A stretch of DNA of 64,000 bases from Coniferiporia sulphurascens. Its lineage: Eukaryota; Basidiomycota; Agaricomycetes; Hymenochaetales; Hymenochaetaceae. The position numbers and the translations under genes are program-made. The stretch lies in NCBI GenBank assembly GCA_002794785.1, contig NBBA01000002.1:682001-746000 (forward strand). The letters run 5' to 3'. Below the pieces are notes generated by a model. The model worked only from the letters and a program-made list of their open reading frames with translations. It had not been told where the DNA came from and did not search any database. Below are positions 10,239 through 21,430 of the stretch, piece by piece (the first letter of the stretch is position 1; each line of letters opens with the position of its first letter).

Positions 10239-11060
10239 TCATCCAGTAGGGCTAGTAGAGATGTATGGTGGTGGTGCAGATGATGGATTGCAAACTGAGA
10301 GGATAATCTCCTCTGGAGTGTTCAGTTCATGAACTAGGTTGGCGATGCGCTCGGTGCGTTCTTCCATGGTATGGGAATCTGGCATCCTAGTAGGGTACAT
10401 ATGACGTAACGCAGCTACAACCTGTTCTGCACCTTCGTGACCAGGGAGAGCATGTTGCGATGGGAAGGCCCCAGGTAACTGGGGAGAGGACGTGACCGGG
10501 GGGGAATCGGCTGATGATGGGGTTGAAACGATCGGCGGTGGAACAGGGTGTATACATTCCGGGCATTCGGATTGCCAATGGCCTGGTTCTGCTGCATTAC
10601 AGTGAGGGCAGATGTATTGTGGGCAGCACCATTTGTGATGGTCCAGGGATTGGCATTCCCAACAAGCATTACAATCAGGGGCAGGAGTTGAGTGACGGCA
10701 AATGGGAGTTGTTCGTGGGAGAGTTCTTCCCAAGGAGGGATCAATGTTGTTGAGCATTCTATGCCCATTACCACGAATGATTTCGTCAATGATCATCCAG
10801 TTAGAGGCCTGAGCATGGCGAACAATACAACAGTTGTGGGTACGTATGTGTTCCAGTCCAGTGAGAAGGCTCTCTGTATGTGCAAGGAGGGAGTCTTGTT
10901 GTAGGAATAGCTGGCGGAAGCGATCGAAGCGAGTTCCAAGGAAGGCACGAGCGACCTGAGGACAGAGAGCCGGGTTGGAGAGAATGTGTGAGAGTGTAGT
11001 CTGGGTCTGGGTGTGGGCCCAGTTGTGGTGAATACACTCAGAGAGGGATGAAGACGACAT
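10239..11060 (-). CDS. ORF3 of element A: tandem zinc-knuckle protein downstream of pol
   Basis: A 273-aa open frame starts at ATG 11060, about 50 bases after the pol stop. The N-terminal half is helix-rich. The middle (about 10558-10672) holds two knuckles in tandem, spaced C-x2-C-x4-H-x4-C, four residues, then C-x2-C-x6-H-x4-C. The same array occurs in element B (54968-55636) and in a third copy (57620-57774). The C-terminus is Pro/Ser-rich. Its position is that of env or accessory genes in other Ty3-type elements, but there is no signal peptide or membrane segment. Function is unknown; nucleic-acid binding is inferred from the knuckles. Unlike the pol of the same element it has no stop codon. 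Confidence 0.75.
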   Translation of the reverse strand: MSSSSLSECIHHNWAHTQTQTTLSHILSNPALCPQVARAFLGTRFDRFRQLFLQQDSLLAHTESLLTGLEHIRTHNCCIVRHAQASNWMIIDEIIRGNGHRMLNNIDPSLGRTLPRTTPICRHSTPAPDCNACWECQSLDHHKWCCPQYICPHCNAAEPGHWQSECPECIHPVPPPIVSTPSSADSPPVTSSPQLPGAFPSQHALPGHEGAEQVVAALRHMYPTRMPDSHTMEERTERIANLVHELNTPEEIILSVCNPSSAPPPYISTSPTG

Positions 11061-11110
11061 AGTGAAAATGCTAGATGGGTCTGTGGTAGCGACTTGGTGG
11101 GTTGCTGTTG

Positions 11111-11665
11111 TTAGTGGATGTTTTTTGTGGTTTTATATGTGTTCAGGGTTTCTTGTGAATTTTCGAGGTCTTTTTCTGTTAACCATTGATTTTCTGAGGA
11201 GGGGTATCCTGTCCACTTGACCAAGTAACATCTTCGAGTTCCGTTGCCCCTGTGTCCCATGATTGCTTCGATTTCGTATTCTTCTTGTCCATCAATGAGG
11301 TCAGGTGGTGGTAAAGAGAATGATGGACCATGTGCATCAGTCTGGGTAAAAGGGGTAAGAAGCGAGGTGTGGAATATGGGGTGTATGCGCCATGCTGATG
11401 GAATTTCCAATTTGTAGACAAGTGAGGATAAAACCTCGGAGATAACGAAAGGTCCTTCCCTTTTTGGGGATAATTTCCGAGATCGCCCTGGAAAGTGAAG
11501 ATTTTTTGCTTCTAGCCAAACTTTGTCCCCTTTTTTGAATGGTCTGAAGTTCCGAGATCGAATTTGTAACATGTGTTGTCTAGCCAAATCGTGTGCCGCT
11601 AGTGCTTCCTTTCTTATGGATATCAGAAGACGCAGTCTGTCTGATAAGGTGGGAATGACGGTTTC
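11111..11665 (-). pseudogene. pol: pol C-terminus of element A: integrase end and chromodomain
   Basis: The frame from 11665 continues integrase after the insertion site with LTETVIPTLSDRLRLLISIR, then a GKKG-like basic region and a chromodomain (YEIEAIMGH...CYLVKWTGYPSSENQW), ending at TAA 11111-11113. The chromodomain would direct integration to modified chromatin. It is separated from the rest of pol by an inversion, so it is not expressed as a polyprotein. Confidence 0.88.
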
Positions 11666-13012
11666 TGTTAGATTCACTCCCTGAGTAAGGGATTGAAACA
11701 AGTGATAACAGATTCACACAGTAATACTAGTTAGTTTAGGGTAGGCTTGTTATCCTTCACTTGCTAGAGTGTTAGAGCTGATGATGGTGGTAAGAGACAA
11801 GAGATGAATTAAACTGCTTTTTACCACAATTTTACATTGGGCTTTTATACCCTACATGTTGTAGTCTATTTACTATGTTCCGGTAGCTACTACAACATAC
11901 TACTCTCGCTTTATAAGTCATAAGAATGTTCCAGTACAATCCTGTACATGCTATTTACTATTCTTAGCTTTCTTATGAGTCAGTTACATATTCCGGTACA
12001 TTCTACAGCCTACCATGCTATCTTTATCTTATGCCAGAACCTTCCCTGAGTTTCCATCAAGTCATACAGTATAATACCTAAGTTAACCATTCTCAGATAC
12101 TACTATACCTATGATGCTTCTCCTTATTTCCTAATTGGTTCTGCTATGTGATGCACTATACTTGGCTCCCATCAATTGCATCTTCAATTGATCACCATGC
12201 TTCCATTGGCTATTCTTAGCCAAACACTTAGATATACTTGTGTGGCTCAGCGATTATGCTATCCTTCTTAATCTTATCTTGTTGTGGCTTGTTATTTATT
12301 ACCATAGACTAATCTTGAGTCATTTCCATTGATACATTGAAAGGGGTTCGTTCTGGTGTCCTATCATCTACTGGCATAAAGAGCTCCTCAGGCCCTATAG
12401 CGTTTATATTTGTTATCCTGCTATACCCAGGTGTGACTCTATATGATGGTTCATCATTGAACCATCATATTATGATCTCCTTATCTATTGGTACTAACTC
12501 CTGTCTTTGATTTGGTTCCTTTTGATCTATTGTTGTGTGTCCTTTGGCTATGAAGTTGGCTTTGTATGCGAATAGTTGTTCTTGTAATTGTTTATTGATA
12601 GTATGTACTATTTGGTGTGCTGCTTCTGCATAATTGGTTGATGTAATAACTGCCCTTTGATAACATAATTCATTATGTGGCTGATTATAAATCTTGGTTC
12701 TTGTGTAAGCACTGATTACATATCTATTCAATTGGTATGAGAACATAGTTGCTCTATGTTCAATTATTACTTCTAGCCTTTCCGCCACTTGTTGTTCCCT
12801 TGTAGTATGATTGAATGTAATTTGACAGTTGTCATATCCTGCATTCTGCCCTACTGTTGCACATGCAATGTTAAATGCTTTCCATGCTACTTGATCTGCA
12901 TCTTTACAGCGTTGGCATAGGTTCCTGGTATCAATTAGAGTTACAGGTCTTGCCATGTCGATCTTGCTAATCTGTCGATCCGGCAATCATGATTTTCATC
13001 AATTTACTAACA
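11666..13012 (-). repeat. C-family LTR, copy L2 (1347 bp), inverted
   Basis: Reverse-strand TGTTAGTAAATTGATG...CTAACA followed by GAAAC at 11665-11661, the target duplication of the insertion in element A. Its 5' part is nearly identical to L1, whereas its last ~60 bp match L3 rather than L1 (TTTCAATCCCTTACTCAG against TTTCTAACCCTTAATCAG). This chimeric pattern fits reciprocal recombination between inverted LTRs. On the other side it abuts element D without a duplication. Confidence 0.85.
12309..12956 (-). pseudogene. LTR-embedded ORF of C family, copy in L2 (one stop)
   Basis: ATG at 12956 begins the MARP frame, with CQRC shortly after. TGA at 12465-12467 interrupts it at the same place as in L1, where L3 has a sense codon. 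The frame otherwise continues to TAG at 12309-12311. It is the same unknown protein as 19000-19647. Confidence 0.7.
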
Positions 13013-16000
13013 AGCAGATTATTAGGCATGGAGCGCAAAGTAAGTTTACTCCTAACCCAGAACAATGGATTAGGCGAGGAAAAGACAATAGTGATGATTC
13101 CTCATCCTCAGATGATAGTAATATCCTAATATGAAAGAGAGGACTTGCACATGGAAGCTCAGTTACCACCAGTGCCAAAGAGAAAAAGTCCCAATCACCC
13201 CCAGGAGAAAAGGAATGTGAGGAGGAAGGAGAACCTTCGTCAAACCCTAGGTCATTCGAAAAAGAGGAGACTCCTGAAAAAGAAGAGTCATCCAAAGAAT
13301 CAGGGCCGTCAACCAAACACAAGAGATCAATATTGGTGAGCCCATCTCTTGCTAGGAAGAAATCCAAGGGAAAAACTGAGTCGGGGAGTGAAAGCGGACA
13401 GTCCATCTGCAAAGATACTAGACATGAGCATGCAAAAGAAGAATCTGATAAAGAATATAAACAATTACGAAGAAGTGGGGTTAGTAGAGAAGAAGCTACA
13501 AAAGCAGCAGATCAAGTATATGATAATATATACTATCCAATCAATCCATTAAAGGAATTACCAGGAATGCCTGATTTGACTAGCAAATTAGAAGGTATGC
13601 AATTAGATGGAGAAACAATAAAGAAGGTAATTGTATGTGGAGAGGGAACTTCGCTTGGAGAAAAGGAACAACCAAACATTAATGTAAGGAGGAATTGGAT
13701 ACCTCCAAAGGTGCTAAAATGGCAGGAAACAATAAAGGCAAATCGGCCTATGGATGATGATAAGACAAGGAAGAAGCTGATCAAATATAGTAGCATAGCT
13801 CAGAAATACTCTCAAGAAAAAGCCATTAAAGAAGGAAGATCAGCAAACACACCAGAGAAGACCTTCAAAGATTTAGTACCCAAAGAATTATGGGACTATG
13901 AAGACAGATTCAGTAAAGATAAAGCAAAACACTTACCAAAAAGTACTGATTGGGATATGAAAATAGATTTTGTTGAAGGCACAGTATTACCAAATAGAAG
14001 ACCAGTATATCCCCTGTCAATTACTGAACAAGAGGCCATTGAAGAATTCATCAAGGAAAATATAGAAAAAGGTTGGATTAAGAAATCAAACTTGCAAATA
14101 GTGGCACCAGTATTCTTTGTAGGGAAAAAGGACGCTGGGGCCAGAATGGTAACAGATTACCAGGAGATTAACAAAATCTGTAAACCGGACCCATTCCCCA
14201 TACCTATAATGCACACACTACCTGATGCATTATCTAAAGCAAAAATATTTATGACATTGGATTTAAGATCAGGATACAACAACATAAGGATTTGACCAGG
14301 AGACGAATGGAAGGCAGCATTCAGAACACATAAAGGAGTGTTCGAACCTAAGGTCATGATGTTTGGCATGATGAATTCACCAGCAGTATTTCAATGAGCA
14401 ATGAATGAGTTATTCGCAGACTTACTTAATAAGGGAGTATTAGTATACTTAGATGACATAATCATTTACTCAGTTAATGAACAAGAACACATTAAGCTGA
14501 CTAAACAGGTATTACAACGATTAAGGAAGGCGGATTTTTATTGTAAACCAGAAAAATGTTACTTCAACAAGAAAGAACTCGACTACTTAGGATTCGTAGT
14601 CAAAGAAGATGGATTAAAAATGGACCCATACAAGATTAAAGCCATACGAGAATGGCCGGAGCTCAAATCAAAGAAAGAAATAAGAAGATTTATAGGATTT
14701 GCCAACTTTTATAGAAAGTTTATAGCAAACTATTCATTAATAGCTCGACCATTAACGAAACTCATGAGCACAACAAGAATGTTTACATGGGGAGAAGAAC
14801 AGAAACAGGTGTTTCAAAAGCTAAAAGAAGAATTTTGCAAGGAACCAATGTTAACAATGCCCAATCCAAACAAGAGGTTTATAGTAGAAACTGATGCTTG
14901 CCAAGAAGCAGCTGGAGCAGTATTATCACAAGAAGGAGAAGATGGTAAGTTAAAAATGATTGCTTACTATTCTAAAACCTTTTCTGCTATGGAACAAAAC
15001 TATCATATAACGGAACTAGAATTATTAGTGATAGTATTAGCCTTTGAACAATGGAGGCATCATCTAGAAGGGGTCCAACATATGACACTAGTGTTAACAG
15101 ATTCACAAAATTTAAAAGTATTTGCTGATCTAAAGAAGTTGAACAAGCGAAAAGCCAGATGGGCTTTAACATTAAGCAACTACAACTACGAAATACAGTA
15201 TAGATCAGAAAAGAAAAATACTAGAGCAGACACTTTATCAAGAATGTATGGAGGAGATAAGTTAGCACTGACACAAGAAATGGCTATCTTACCACTAGAA
15301 AGGTTTACAGATAAAGTATATCAACCACTGTCAATAAAAGTCAATACAATAACAACTCATTACGAAGAAGTTCAGAGAGAAGATGCAGATATTGTATCTG
15401 AAATTAGGAACACCTATAAAGGCGAAGGATGGAAGGAAGAACTGGAAAGCCAAGAAAAATACGATAAACGAAATGGGCTTTACTTCCTGAACCATAAAGT
15501 ATGGGTACCTCCTGATGAAGAAATAAAGACAAAGATACTATTGAAGTATCACAACCATGTTACCACTGGGCATCCAGGATGGATGAAAACCCAAGAATTA
15601 GTAGGGAGAAACTTTAGATGGCCAAGAATGAAGCCATGGATCAAACAATACATGCAAACATGTGATACATGTCAAAGGGCAAAAGCACCTCAAGGAGCCG
15701 TACAACCACCACTACAACCGTTACCAGTGCCAGAATTACCCTGGGAACATATGACATGTGATTTTATAACAGGATTACCCCTTAGTAAAGGAAACAATGC
15801 CATATTTGTAGTAGTCGACCGATTAACCAAGATGGGAGTATTTATCCCATGCCATGACACGGTAACAGCTAAACAAACAGCAGACATGTTTATCAAATAT
15901 ATATTCACAAAATACGGAATGCCTAAGAAGTTAACAGCAGATAGAGGGCCCCAATTTGCTAGCAAATTTTTATTAGCAGTTTGTAAACAGTTAGGAATCG

Positions 16001-17079
16001 AAGCAGCACTAAGCACGGCCTATCATCCTCAAATGGATGGACAAACTGAAAGAATAAATCAAGAATTGGAGCAGTATATAAGGTACTATGTCAATTATCG
16101 ACAGAATGATTGGGAAGCATATCTCAGTACAGCGGAATTTGCATACAACAATAGAGAACATTCAGCAACAAAGATGTCACCCTTCTATTGTTTATATGGA
16201 AGACACCTGATGCTAGAAATATTACCAGGAGAAATCAATCAACCAGAAGCAAGAATGTATCTAGAAAATATACAGACAGTCCAAAAACAAGCTAGAGAAG
16301 CAATGGAAAAATTGAATGCCCAAATGAAATTATATGCTGATAAAAGCAGAGGTAAATTACTGGAAATACAAGTAGGTGATAAAGTATTGTTGGATGCAAG
16401 AAATTTACACTTAGCAGTACCAACAAAGAAATTCGCGAATAGAAATATAGGACCCTACAAGGTAATCAAGAAACATGGTCCAGTTAACTACGAATTGGAA
16501 CTACCATATGAATTAAGAATACATCCAGTATTCCATTCAGGGCTATTAATAAAATACAAAGAACAAGGTTATCCAGGAAGAGAATTACCTGAATGGCCGG
16601 AACCAGAATTAATAGCCAAAGACTTTGAATATGAAGTAGAAAAGATATTAGACACAGCCAGAAGGAATAGGGTAGTTAAATATCTTATAAAATGGAAAGG
16701 ATACGGAATAGAAGACAATACATGGGAACCCTTAAGTGGACTTACTCATGCAGCAGAAATGGTAGCAAAATTCCATGATGACAACCCAGAAGCAATAGAA
16801 CCACCGAATCTAACAACATGGGTAAATCAGAACCTTATACTAGCTAGAAGAATAAAGGATTATCAAAAGAGAGCTAGATGGTTAGCACTGGAACAAATGC
16901 CAGGGTGGATATCAAGAGCTTTGGAAAGGAGACCAAATGACGAACCAGGATTGGTTAGAACACCAAGAAACAGGAGTACAGCGGAACTGTTAGGACCAAG
17001 GGTAACCGTGGTTAGCTGATGGAACAAGTAGTTGAGATAGAGTTGAGGCGTGTGATTGAGTCAAGAATAAGTCAGTAGA
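13013..17079 (+). mobile_element. Ty3/gypsy chromovirus 'element D', 5'-truncated internal region
   Basis: It starts inside gag next to inverted LTR L2 and ends after the pol stop, where LTR E begins. AT-rich codon use and few lesions set it apart from elements A and B. No LTR of its own can be assigned with certainty. It could be the internal part of the C or E family, whose ends lie nearby. Confidence 0.85.
13017..17019 (+). pseudogene. pol: gag-pol of element D (gag end, RT, RNase H, integrase, chromodomain)
   Basis: One frame runs from the junction to TGA 17017-17019, broken only by TGA at 13130, 14293 and 14396. The first ~130 codons are an acidic, Ser/Lys-rich gag or linker region. RT follows, with VYLDDIIIY at about 14446 intact, then RNase H (ETDACQEAAGA) and TELELL. 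Integrase has an H-x-H and CDTCQRAK zinc domain, CDFITGLP, ADRGPQFAS, and the E in DGQTERINQELE. The C-terminus has a GPF-like basic domain and a canonical chromodomain (YLIKWKGYGIEDNTWEPL, ~16620-16790). I see no D-S/T-G protease motif. The two RT stops are explicable as CGA-to-TGA. Confidence 0.9.
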
Positions 17080-18473
17080 TGTTGGTACTTCACTCAGGAG
17101 AAGTCTGAGAGAATTGAGAAGGTGAATTAAACTGGGGGTCTAGGCTGGTCTAGGCCCTCCTTATATACATGAAGAAGAAGCTCCGCTTGAAAGCAGACAC
17201 TCCACAAGGCTCTGCAGTTGGAGCTATGACGCCTCACAGTGTCATCATAAGCTCCACTGACTTGGAGCTGCGTACCAGTGCAAATGACCTCATTAGAGGA
17301 TCATATGAGAAATAACTATCTACGATTGGCCGTTGGTGCTCCACTGAGCTCCTCTGTGTGTCATGCGCTCCACTATGCTCCACTATGCTCCACTATGCTC
17401 CACTGAGCTCATAGGGACGTCATATGGTATCATAATGACTTCACCATGATGCTTAGGCTGTGCGCATCACCCCACTGTTCTGCATGCTACCCTGTAGTCT
17501 TATGTGCCAGTGGCTTCTTGTTGAGATGCTGCCTAACAGCTTGATGATTGGTAAGTCGTTAACTTGTCTTGTTGGCCTCCTGTACTGGTTCCTCCATGTT
17601 ATCCTGTCAACTTGGACAATTGTCCATTTAAGGTTTGTGGCTGGCTTCAGTAAGCGCTTCGGTTCCTGCCGAGTGTGGCTTAATCACGTAATGCGATATC
17701 AGCTAAAGGTCCGTAGGCAGGTACCCTTCAGTTGGTGTCCTGTCGTCGATCACATTGTCCGGCGGTTCGTTAATGTGGTTTATCCTAGCGATACGTTGCG
17801 TGTATCCTGGAGGTGGTGCTGGGGGTGATCCATTTGATAACCATAATGTTATCATGTAAAGATTAACATTGCCGATCTGCTGATCGGCAGTCATCGATCC
17901 CTTTGCTGATAGATTCTTGAAGAGGGTGATTACCTTTGCGCGTAATCGGTGAGCGTTAGCTAGGAATGTGTTATCCTGCAACATCCTGTACAGGAAGGAT
18001 CCTGAGACCACTCATAGGTCACATTCCTTGTCATGTATGTGTGGGTTCACTATCATCTGGACATGGACATTGTGCAAAAACTCCTGTACATCGAAGATGT
18101 ACATTTGTATTGTGTGCATTACCCTGACCTCTGTGCCATCGCCTATAGGGTCTACAGCATGATCTGTAGTTACCTGGCAGTTTGTGTATCCTGCCATGTA
18201 AAAGCATTCAGTTATTACCATGTTAAATGCTTCCCATGATTGATTGTATGCGGTCCGGCATCGGTGGCAGAGTCTTGATGAGTCAAGAGTCTTTAGTGGT
18301 CGCTTGAGCATCGTGATTGGCCTGATGTTCCCAAGAAGTCCTGGTTTTCTAGTTAGTTCCATCCCCATGTTGAATGATCGCTGGATAGTCTCTGTGGGAG
18401 TCCCTTCCTGTATTGGTAGTCGCTGGTGTCGTTGTCTAAGCTTGTAAGCAAGCTTATTCATCAATTCCTAACA
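17080..18473 (-). repeat. E-family LTR (~1394 bp), diverged relative of the C LTR, inverted
   Basis: On the reverse strand it begins TGTTAGGAATTGATGAATAAG, resembling the C LTR start, and ends GAAGTACCAACA. It has a TATA box (GTATATAAGG, 17157-17166 reversed) and, like C, a GGTGAATTAAACTG-type segment after it and a U3-embedded ORF. A short tandem of GCTCCACTAT units lies near 17365-17405. No 5-bp duplication is seen at its edges (GTAGA against GGAAC). Confidence 0.65.
17703..18464 (-). pseudogene. LTR-embedded ORF of E family (diverged homologue, one stop)
   Basis: ATG lies at 18461, only 13 bases into the LTR. The frame is open for 150 codons, has TGA at 18012-18014, then stays open to 17703. 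It aligns with the C-family ORF in order: RPxxxLDSSRLCHRC (C: LIDTRNLCQRC), GYTNCQVTTDHA (C: GYDNCQITFDHT), and near the end PGYTQRIARIN plus DDRTPTEGY (C: PGYSRITNIN, DNRTPERTPF). It shares the CxxC and overall length but identity is low, so the frame has been kept while the sequence diverged. Function unknown. Confidence 0.65.
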
Positions 18474-18943
18474 GGAACCATATGTAAGCAGACCTCCTGA
18501 TTACAAGGCTAAACTGATCCAGGTGTCTAATAAAGACAGACCTCCTGATCATGAGGATAAACTGATCAATAGGTCCAAAAAGGATGGACGACCTCTAATT
18601 CACAAGGATAAAACTGATACAGGACCATCTAAACACGATGAAAAGGTGTCGAATATAGCACAACAGACTCCGGACCCCGAGGAAAAACTGGTCAAAAGGA
18701 TCCTAAAGAAAGTTTCATTTCAAGAAGAAAACTTAAGCGGATCAACAGAAGTGGACTCAAATGGAGACCCACAATCTGATCAAGAATCTGACAGATTTTA
18801 TGAGCAACTATTAGCTTATTATAACTCACCAAGTAGTAAAGAATTCTCTGTGAGCCCAAGGTTGTTAAAGAAGTAGACAAATTTTCATAAATAATTGATC
18901 AATTTTTCATTACATTGCCAAAATTTGATCTTAAGAAGGGTGG
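18474..18943 (+). mobile_element. 3' internal end of a C-type element with Lys/Asp-rich ORF end and polypurine tract
   Basis: An open frame (18523-18876; begins MSNKDRPPDHEDK) ends in TAG before an A/T-rich stretch and AAGAAGGGTGG (18934-18943), a polypurine tract that directly precedes LTR L3. The first codons contain a degenerate repeat of the DRPPD-x3-KLI type. This is the expected end of an internal region whose 3' LTR is L3. The protein is charged, low-complexity and not recognised. Confidence 0.6.
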
Positions 18944-20289
18944 TGTTAGTAAATTGATGAAAATCGTGATTGCCAGATCAACGGATTAGCAAGATAGACA
19001 TGGCAAGACCCATAACTTTAATCAATACCAGGAATCCATGTCAATGTTGTAAAGATGCAGATCAAGTAGCATGGAAAGCATTTAACATTGCATGTGCAAC
19101 AGTAGGACAGAATGTGGGATATGACAACTGTCAAATTACATTTGATCATACTACAAGAGAACAACAAGTGGCAGAAAGGCTAGAAGTAATAATCGAACAT
19201 AGAGCAACTATGTTCTCATATCAATTGAATAGATATGTAATCAGCGCTTACACAAGAACTAAGATTTATAATCAGCCACATAATGAATTATGTTATCAAA
19301 GGGCAGTTATTACATCAACCAATTATGCAGAAGCGGCACACCAAATAGTACATACTATCAATAAACAATTACAAGAACAACTATTCACATACAAAGCCAA
19401 CTTCATAGCCAAAGGACACACAACAGTAGATCAAAAGGAACCAAATCTAAGACAGGAGTTAGCACCAATAGATAAAGAGATTATAATACGGTGGTTCAAT
19501 GATGAACCTTTGTATAGAGTCACACCTGGGTATAGCAGGATAACAAATATAAACGCTATAGGGCCTGAGGAGCTCTTTATGCCAGTAGACAATAGAACAC
19601 CAGAAAGAACCCCTTTCAATGCAATAATGGAAATGACTCAAGATTAGTCTACAGTAATAAGTAACAAGCCACAACAAGATAAGATTAAGAAGGATAGCAT
19701 AATCGCTGAGCCACACAAATATATCTAAGTGTTCAGCTAAGAATAGCTGATGGAAGCATGGTAATCAATTGAAGATGCAATTGATGGGAGCCAAGTATAG
19801 TGCATCACATAGCAGAACCAATTAGGAAATAAGGAGAAGCATCATAGGTATAGTAGTATCCGAGAATGGTTAACTTAGGTATTATACTGTATGACTTGAT
19901 GGAAACTCAGGGAAGGTTCTGGCATAAGATAAAGATAGCACGGTAGGCTGTAGAACATACCGGAATATGTAACTGACTCATAGGAAGCTAAGAATAGTAA
20001 ATAGCATGTACAGGATTGTACCAGAATATTCCTATGACTTATAAAGCGAGAGTAGTATGTTGTAGTATCTACTGGAACATAGTAAATAGACTACAACATG
20101 TAGGGTATAAAAGCCCAACATAAAATTGTGGTGAAAAGCAGTTTAATTCATCTCTTGTCTCTTACCACCATCATCAGCTCTAACACTCTAGTGAGTGAAG
20201 GGTAACAAGCCTACCCTAAACTAACTAGTATTACTGTGTGAATCTGTTATCACTTGTTTCAATCCCTTACTCAGGGAGTGAATCTAACA
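18944..20289 (+). repeat. C-family LTR, copy L3 (1346 bp), 3' LTR of a C-type element
   Basis: TGTTAGTAAATTGATG...CTAACA, preceded by a polypurine tract, so it is in 3' LTR position. It differs from L1 and L2 at scattered sites but keeps the LTR ORF fully open. A TATA box (GGGTATAAAAGCCC) lies near 20102. The right flank is CAGGC; no partner duplication was found because the left end of the element is rearranged. Confidence 0.88.
19000..19647 (+). CDS. Intact LTR-embedded ORF of C family (215 aa), unknown function
   Basis: ATG at 19000-19002 (57 bases into the LTR) to TAG 19645-19647, uninterrupted. It lies in U3, about 450 bases upstream of the LTR TATA box. Visible features are a CxxC (CQCC here, CQRC in L1 and L2), a long helical, Gln- and Asn-rich central part (NYAEAAHQIVHTINKQLQEQ), and a C-terminus with PGYSRITNIN and DNRTPERTPF. 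There is no signal peptide, transmembrane segment or known enzyme motif. A full element would carry it twice, once per LTR. Homologous frames lie in L1, L2, E and L4. I do not recognise the family. LTR-located accessory genes (for example nef or sag types in retroviruses) are only a positional analogy. Confidence 0.65.
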   Translation: MARPITLINTRNPCQCCKDADQVAWKAFNIACATVGQNVGYDNCQITFDHTTREQQVAERLEVIIEHRATMFSYQLNRYVISAYTRTKIYNQPHNELCYQRAVITSTNYAEAAHQIVHTINKQLQEQLFTYKANFIAKGHTTVDQKEPNLRQELAPIDKEIIIRWFNDEPLYRVTPGYSRITNINAIGPEELFMPVDNRTPERTPFNAIMEMTQD

Positions 20290-20361
20290 CAGGCGAAGTT
20301 ATATTACATCAGCTTAATCACAGATAGGTTCTCACGGAGGGAGCCACATAGCATCAAGCTA

Positions 20362-20424
20362 CTGCTGACTAAGCTAACTTTTTGAGAGCCCCTAACCGGA
20401 TAACTGGAGGGCTTCGCCTCCCAA
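20362..20424 (+). repeat. 63-bp inverted repeat, left copy
   Basis: It starts CTGCTGACTAAGCTAACTTT and ends GGGCTTCGCCTCCCAA. The reverse complement stands at 25742-25804 with about 55 of 63 positions equal. The pair brackets 5.4 kb including gene-family copy 1. A third, partly deleted copy in the right-hand orientation lies at about 42531-42597. No target duplication was found. Confidence 0.75.
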
Positions 20425-20446
20425 ATATCCACAGCAGGCAGTGCAG

Positions 20447-21430
20447 TTAGTACGTAATGCGGGTTCTGCCTGTGCTAATTCCGTGTTGTCTGAGCTTGAA
20501 GTTGCAGGCTGTACCTTCCTCAGGCTGTGGTGCCTTCCTCTGTTCGGGTCCCCTCACCGCGGGAAATTCGCCGATGCGCGCTGATGAGTGGCGCTCACAG
20601 CGTGGACAGCACCGGTAGTAGCAGTCTACGTGTGCACGCGCAAAAATGTCGCCGACGATGCCATCACCCATACGCAAGAACACACGATGCGACAGTCCAT
20701 GACATGACTGTATCTCAAGGATAAGAATCTGGCCACCTTTTGACGAGGCTCGCGAATTGTGAAATGATACTAGGGTTGACCGCTCATTACACCTGTGACG
20801 AGGGCGACGAGTTCTGCCCGTCACCTGAATCACGAAACCGAGCACAATTCCATTGGCATCCTTGTGCCGAGCGGTGGACGCTCAGTGAGATACCATGGTG
20901 AGTAATATTATACTGTTGGATCTCGAAATCGCACGCTACGGTCTGGTGGGGAAGCTGCCTCTTGATTCGAACCTGTTCAAGAAAATCACATCGACGTAAG
21001 GCTAATTTCTAGCTAGAAGCACCTTTTTTGTCACCGCGAGTACGATGCTATGGATGGAAAGATGAGTTTAAAAAAATATAACGACCCGCAATCGTCAGAA
21101 ATACCAACGCGTCTACACATGTCATGAGCGCACAAAATAATGCATCGACGACATCACCCTCCTCGAGCGGAGCCATACGACCGGTCAATATAAGGTGGAA
21201 CAGTGTCTCCTTCCGGTTGCGTATCGCGGCCTTGACATCGAGATTACTACAATCGTACAGGCCACGGCCACGCACATGGTTCTCCCCCATCACGTTTAGC
21301 AACCCGGAAAACGGTGAGTGGAAAGAGAAGCGAAGTGAACCATGCGCCATGCGTGAGGATGGAAATGTCGTGCTATGTTGAGAAGTACGCTTTGGCGGGA
21401 AGACGCGATTTGGCCCTATTCTAGGCACTG
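20447..21430. repeat. Duplicated block R, copy 1 (possible coding remnants)
   Basis: This block matches 25860-26840 and, over its first part, 42665-42780. Reverse-strand frames with similar peptides in both copies (FLRMGDGIVG and FLRMGNGIVG; FSFHSPFSGLL; DCSNLDV; ETLFHLILTGRMAPLE) suggest an old small gene. Starts and introns cannot be fixed. No known family. Confidence 0.5.

Larger units (their letters stand above)
8957..11665 (-). mobile_element. Element A, 3' half, inverted (integrase end, ORF3, 3' region, truncated 3' LTR)
   Basis: Read on the reverse strand from 11665 it starts with GAAAC and continues the integrase frame that breaks off at 7609. It then carries the chromodomain, ORF3, an untranslated region, a purine-rich tract and an LTR-A that ends at CCTTAAG (8957). 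The identical 5-bp flank and matching protein position show that both halves were once one element, later inverted between C LTRs. Confidence 0.85.

Noticed and set aside
13013..18943. A complete C element with L2 as 5' LTR and L3 as 3' LTR
   Set aside because: L2 is in the opposite orientation to the internal genes and abuts the middle of gag; no PBS is present at 13013, so the two cannot be the LTR pair of one element as they stand.
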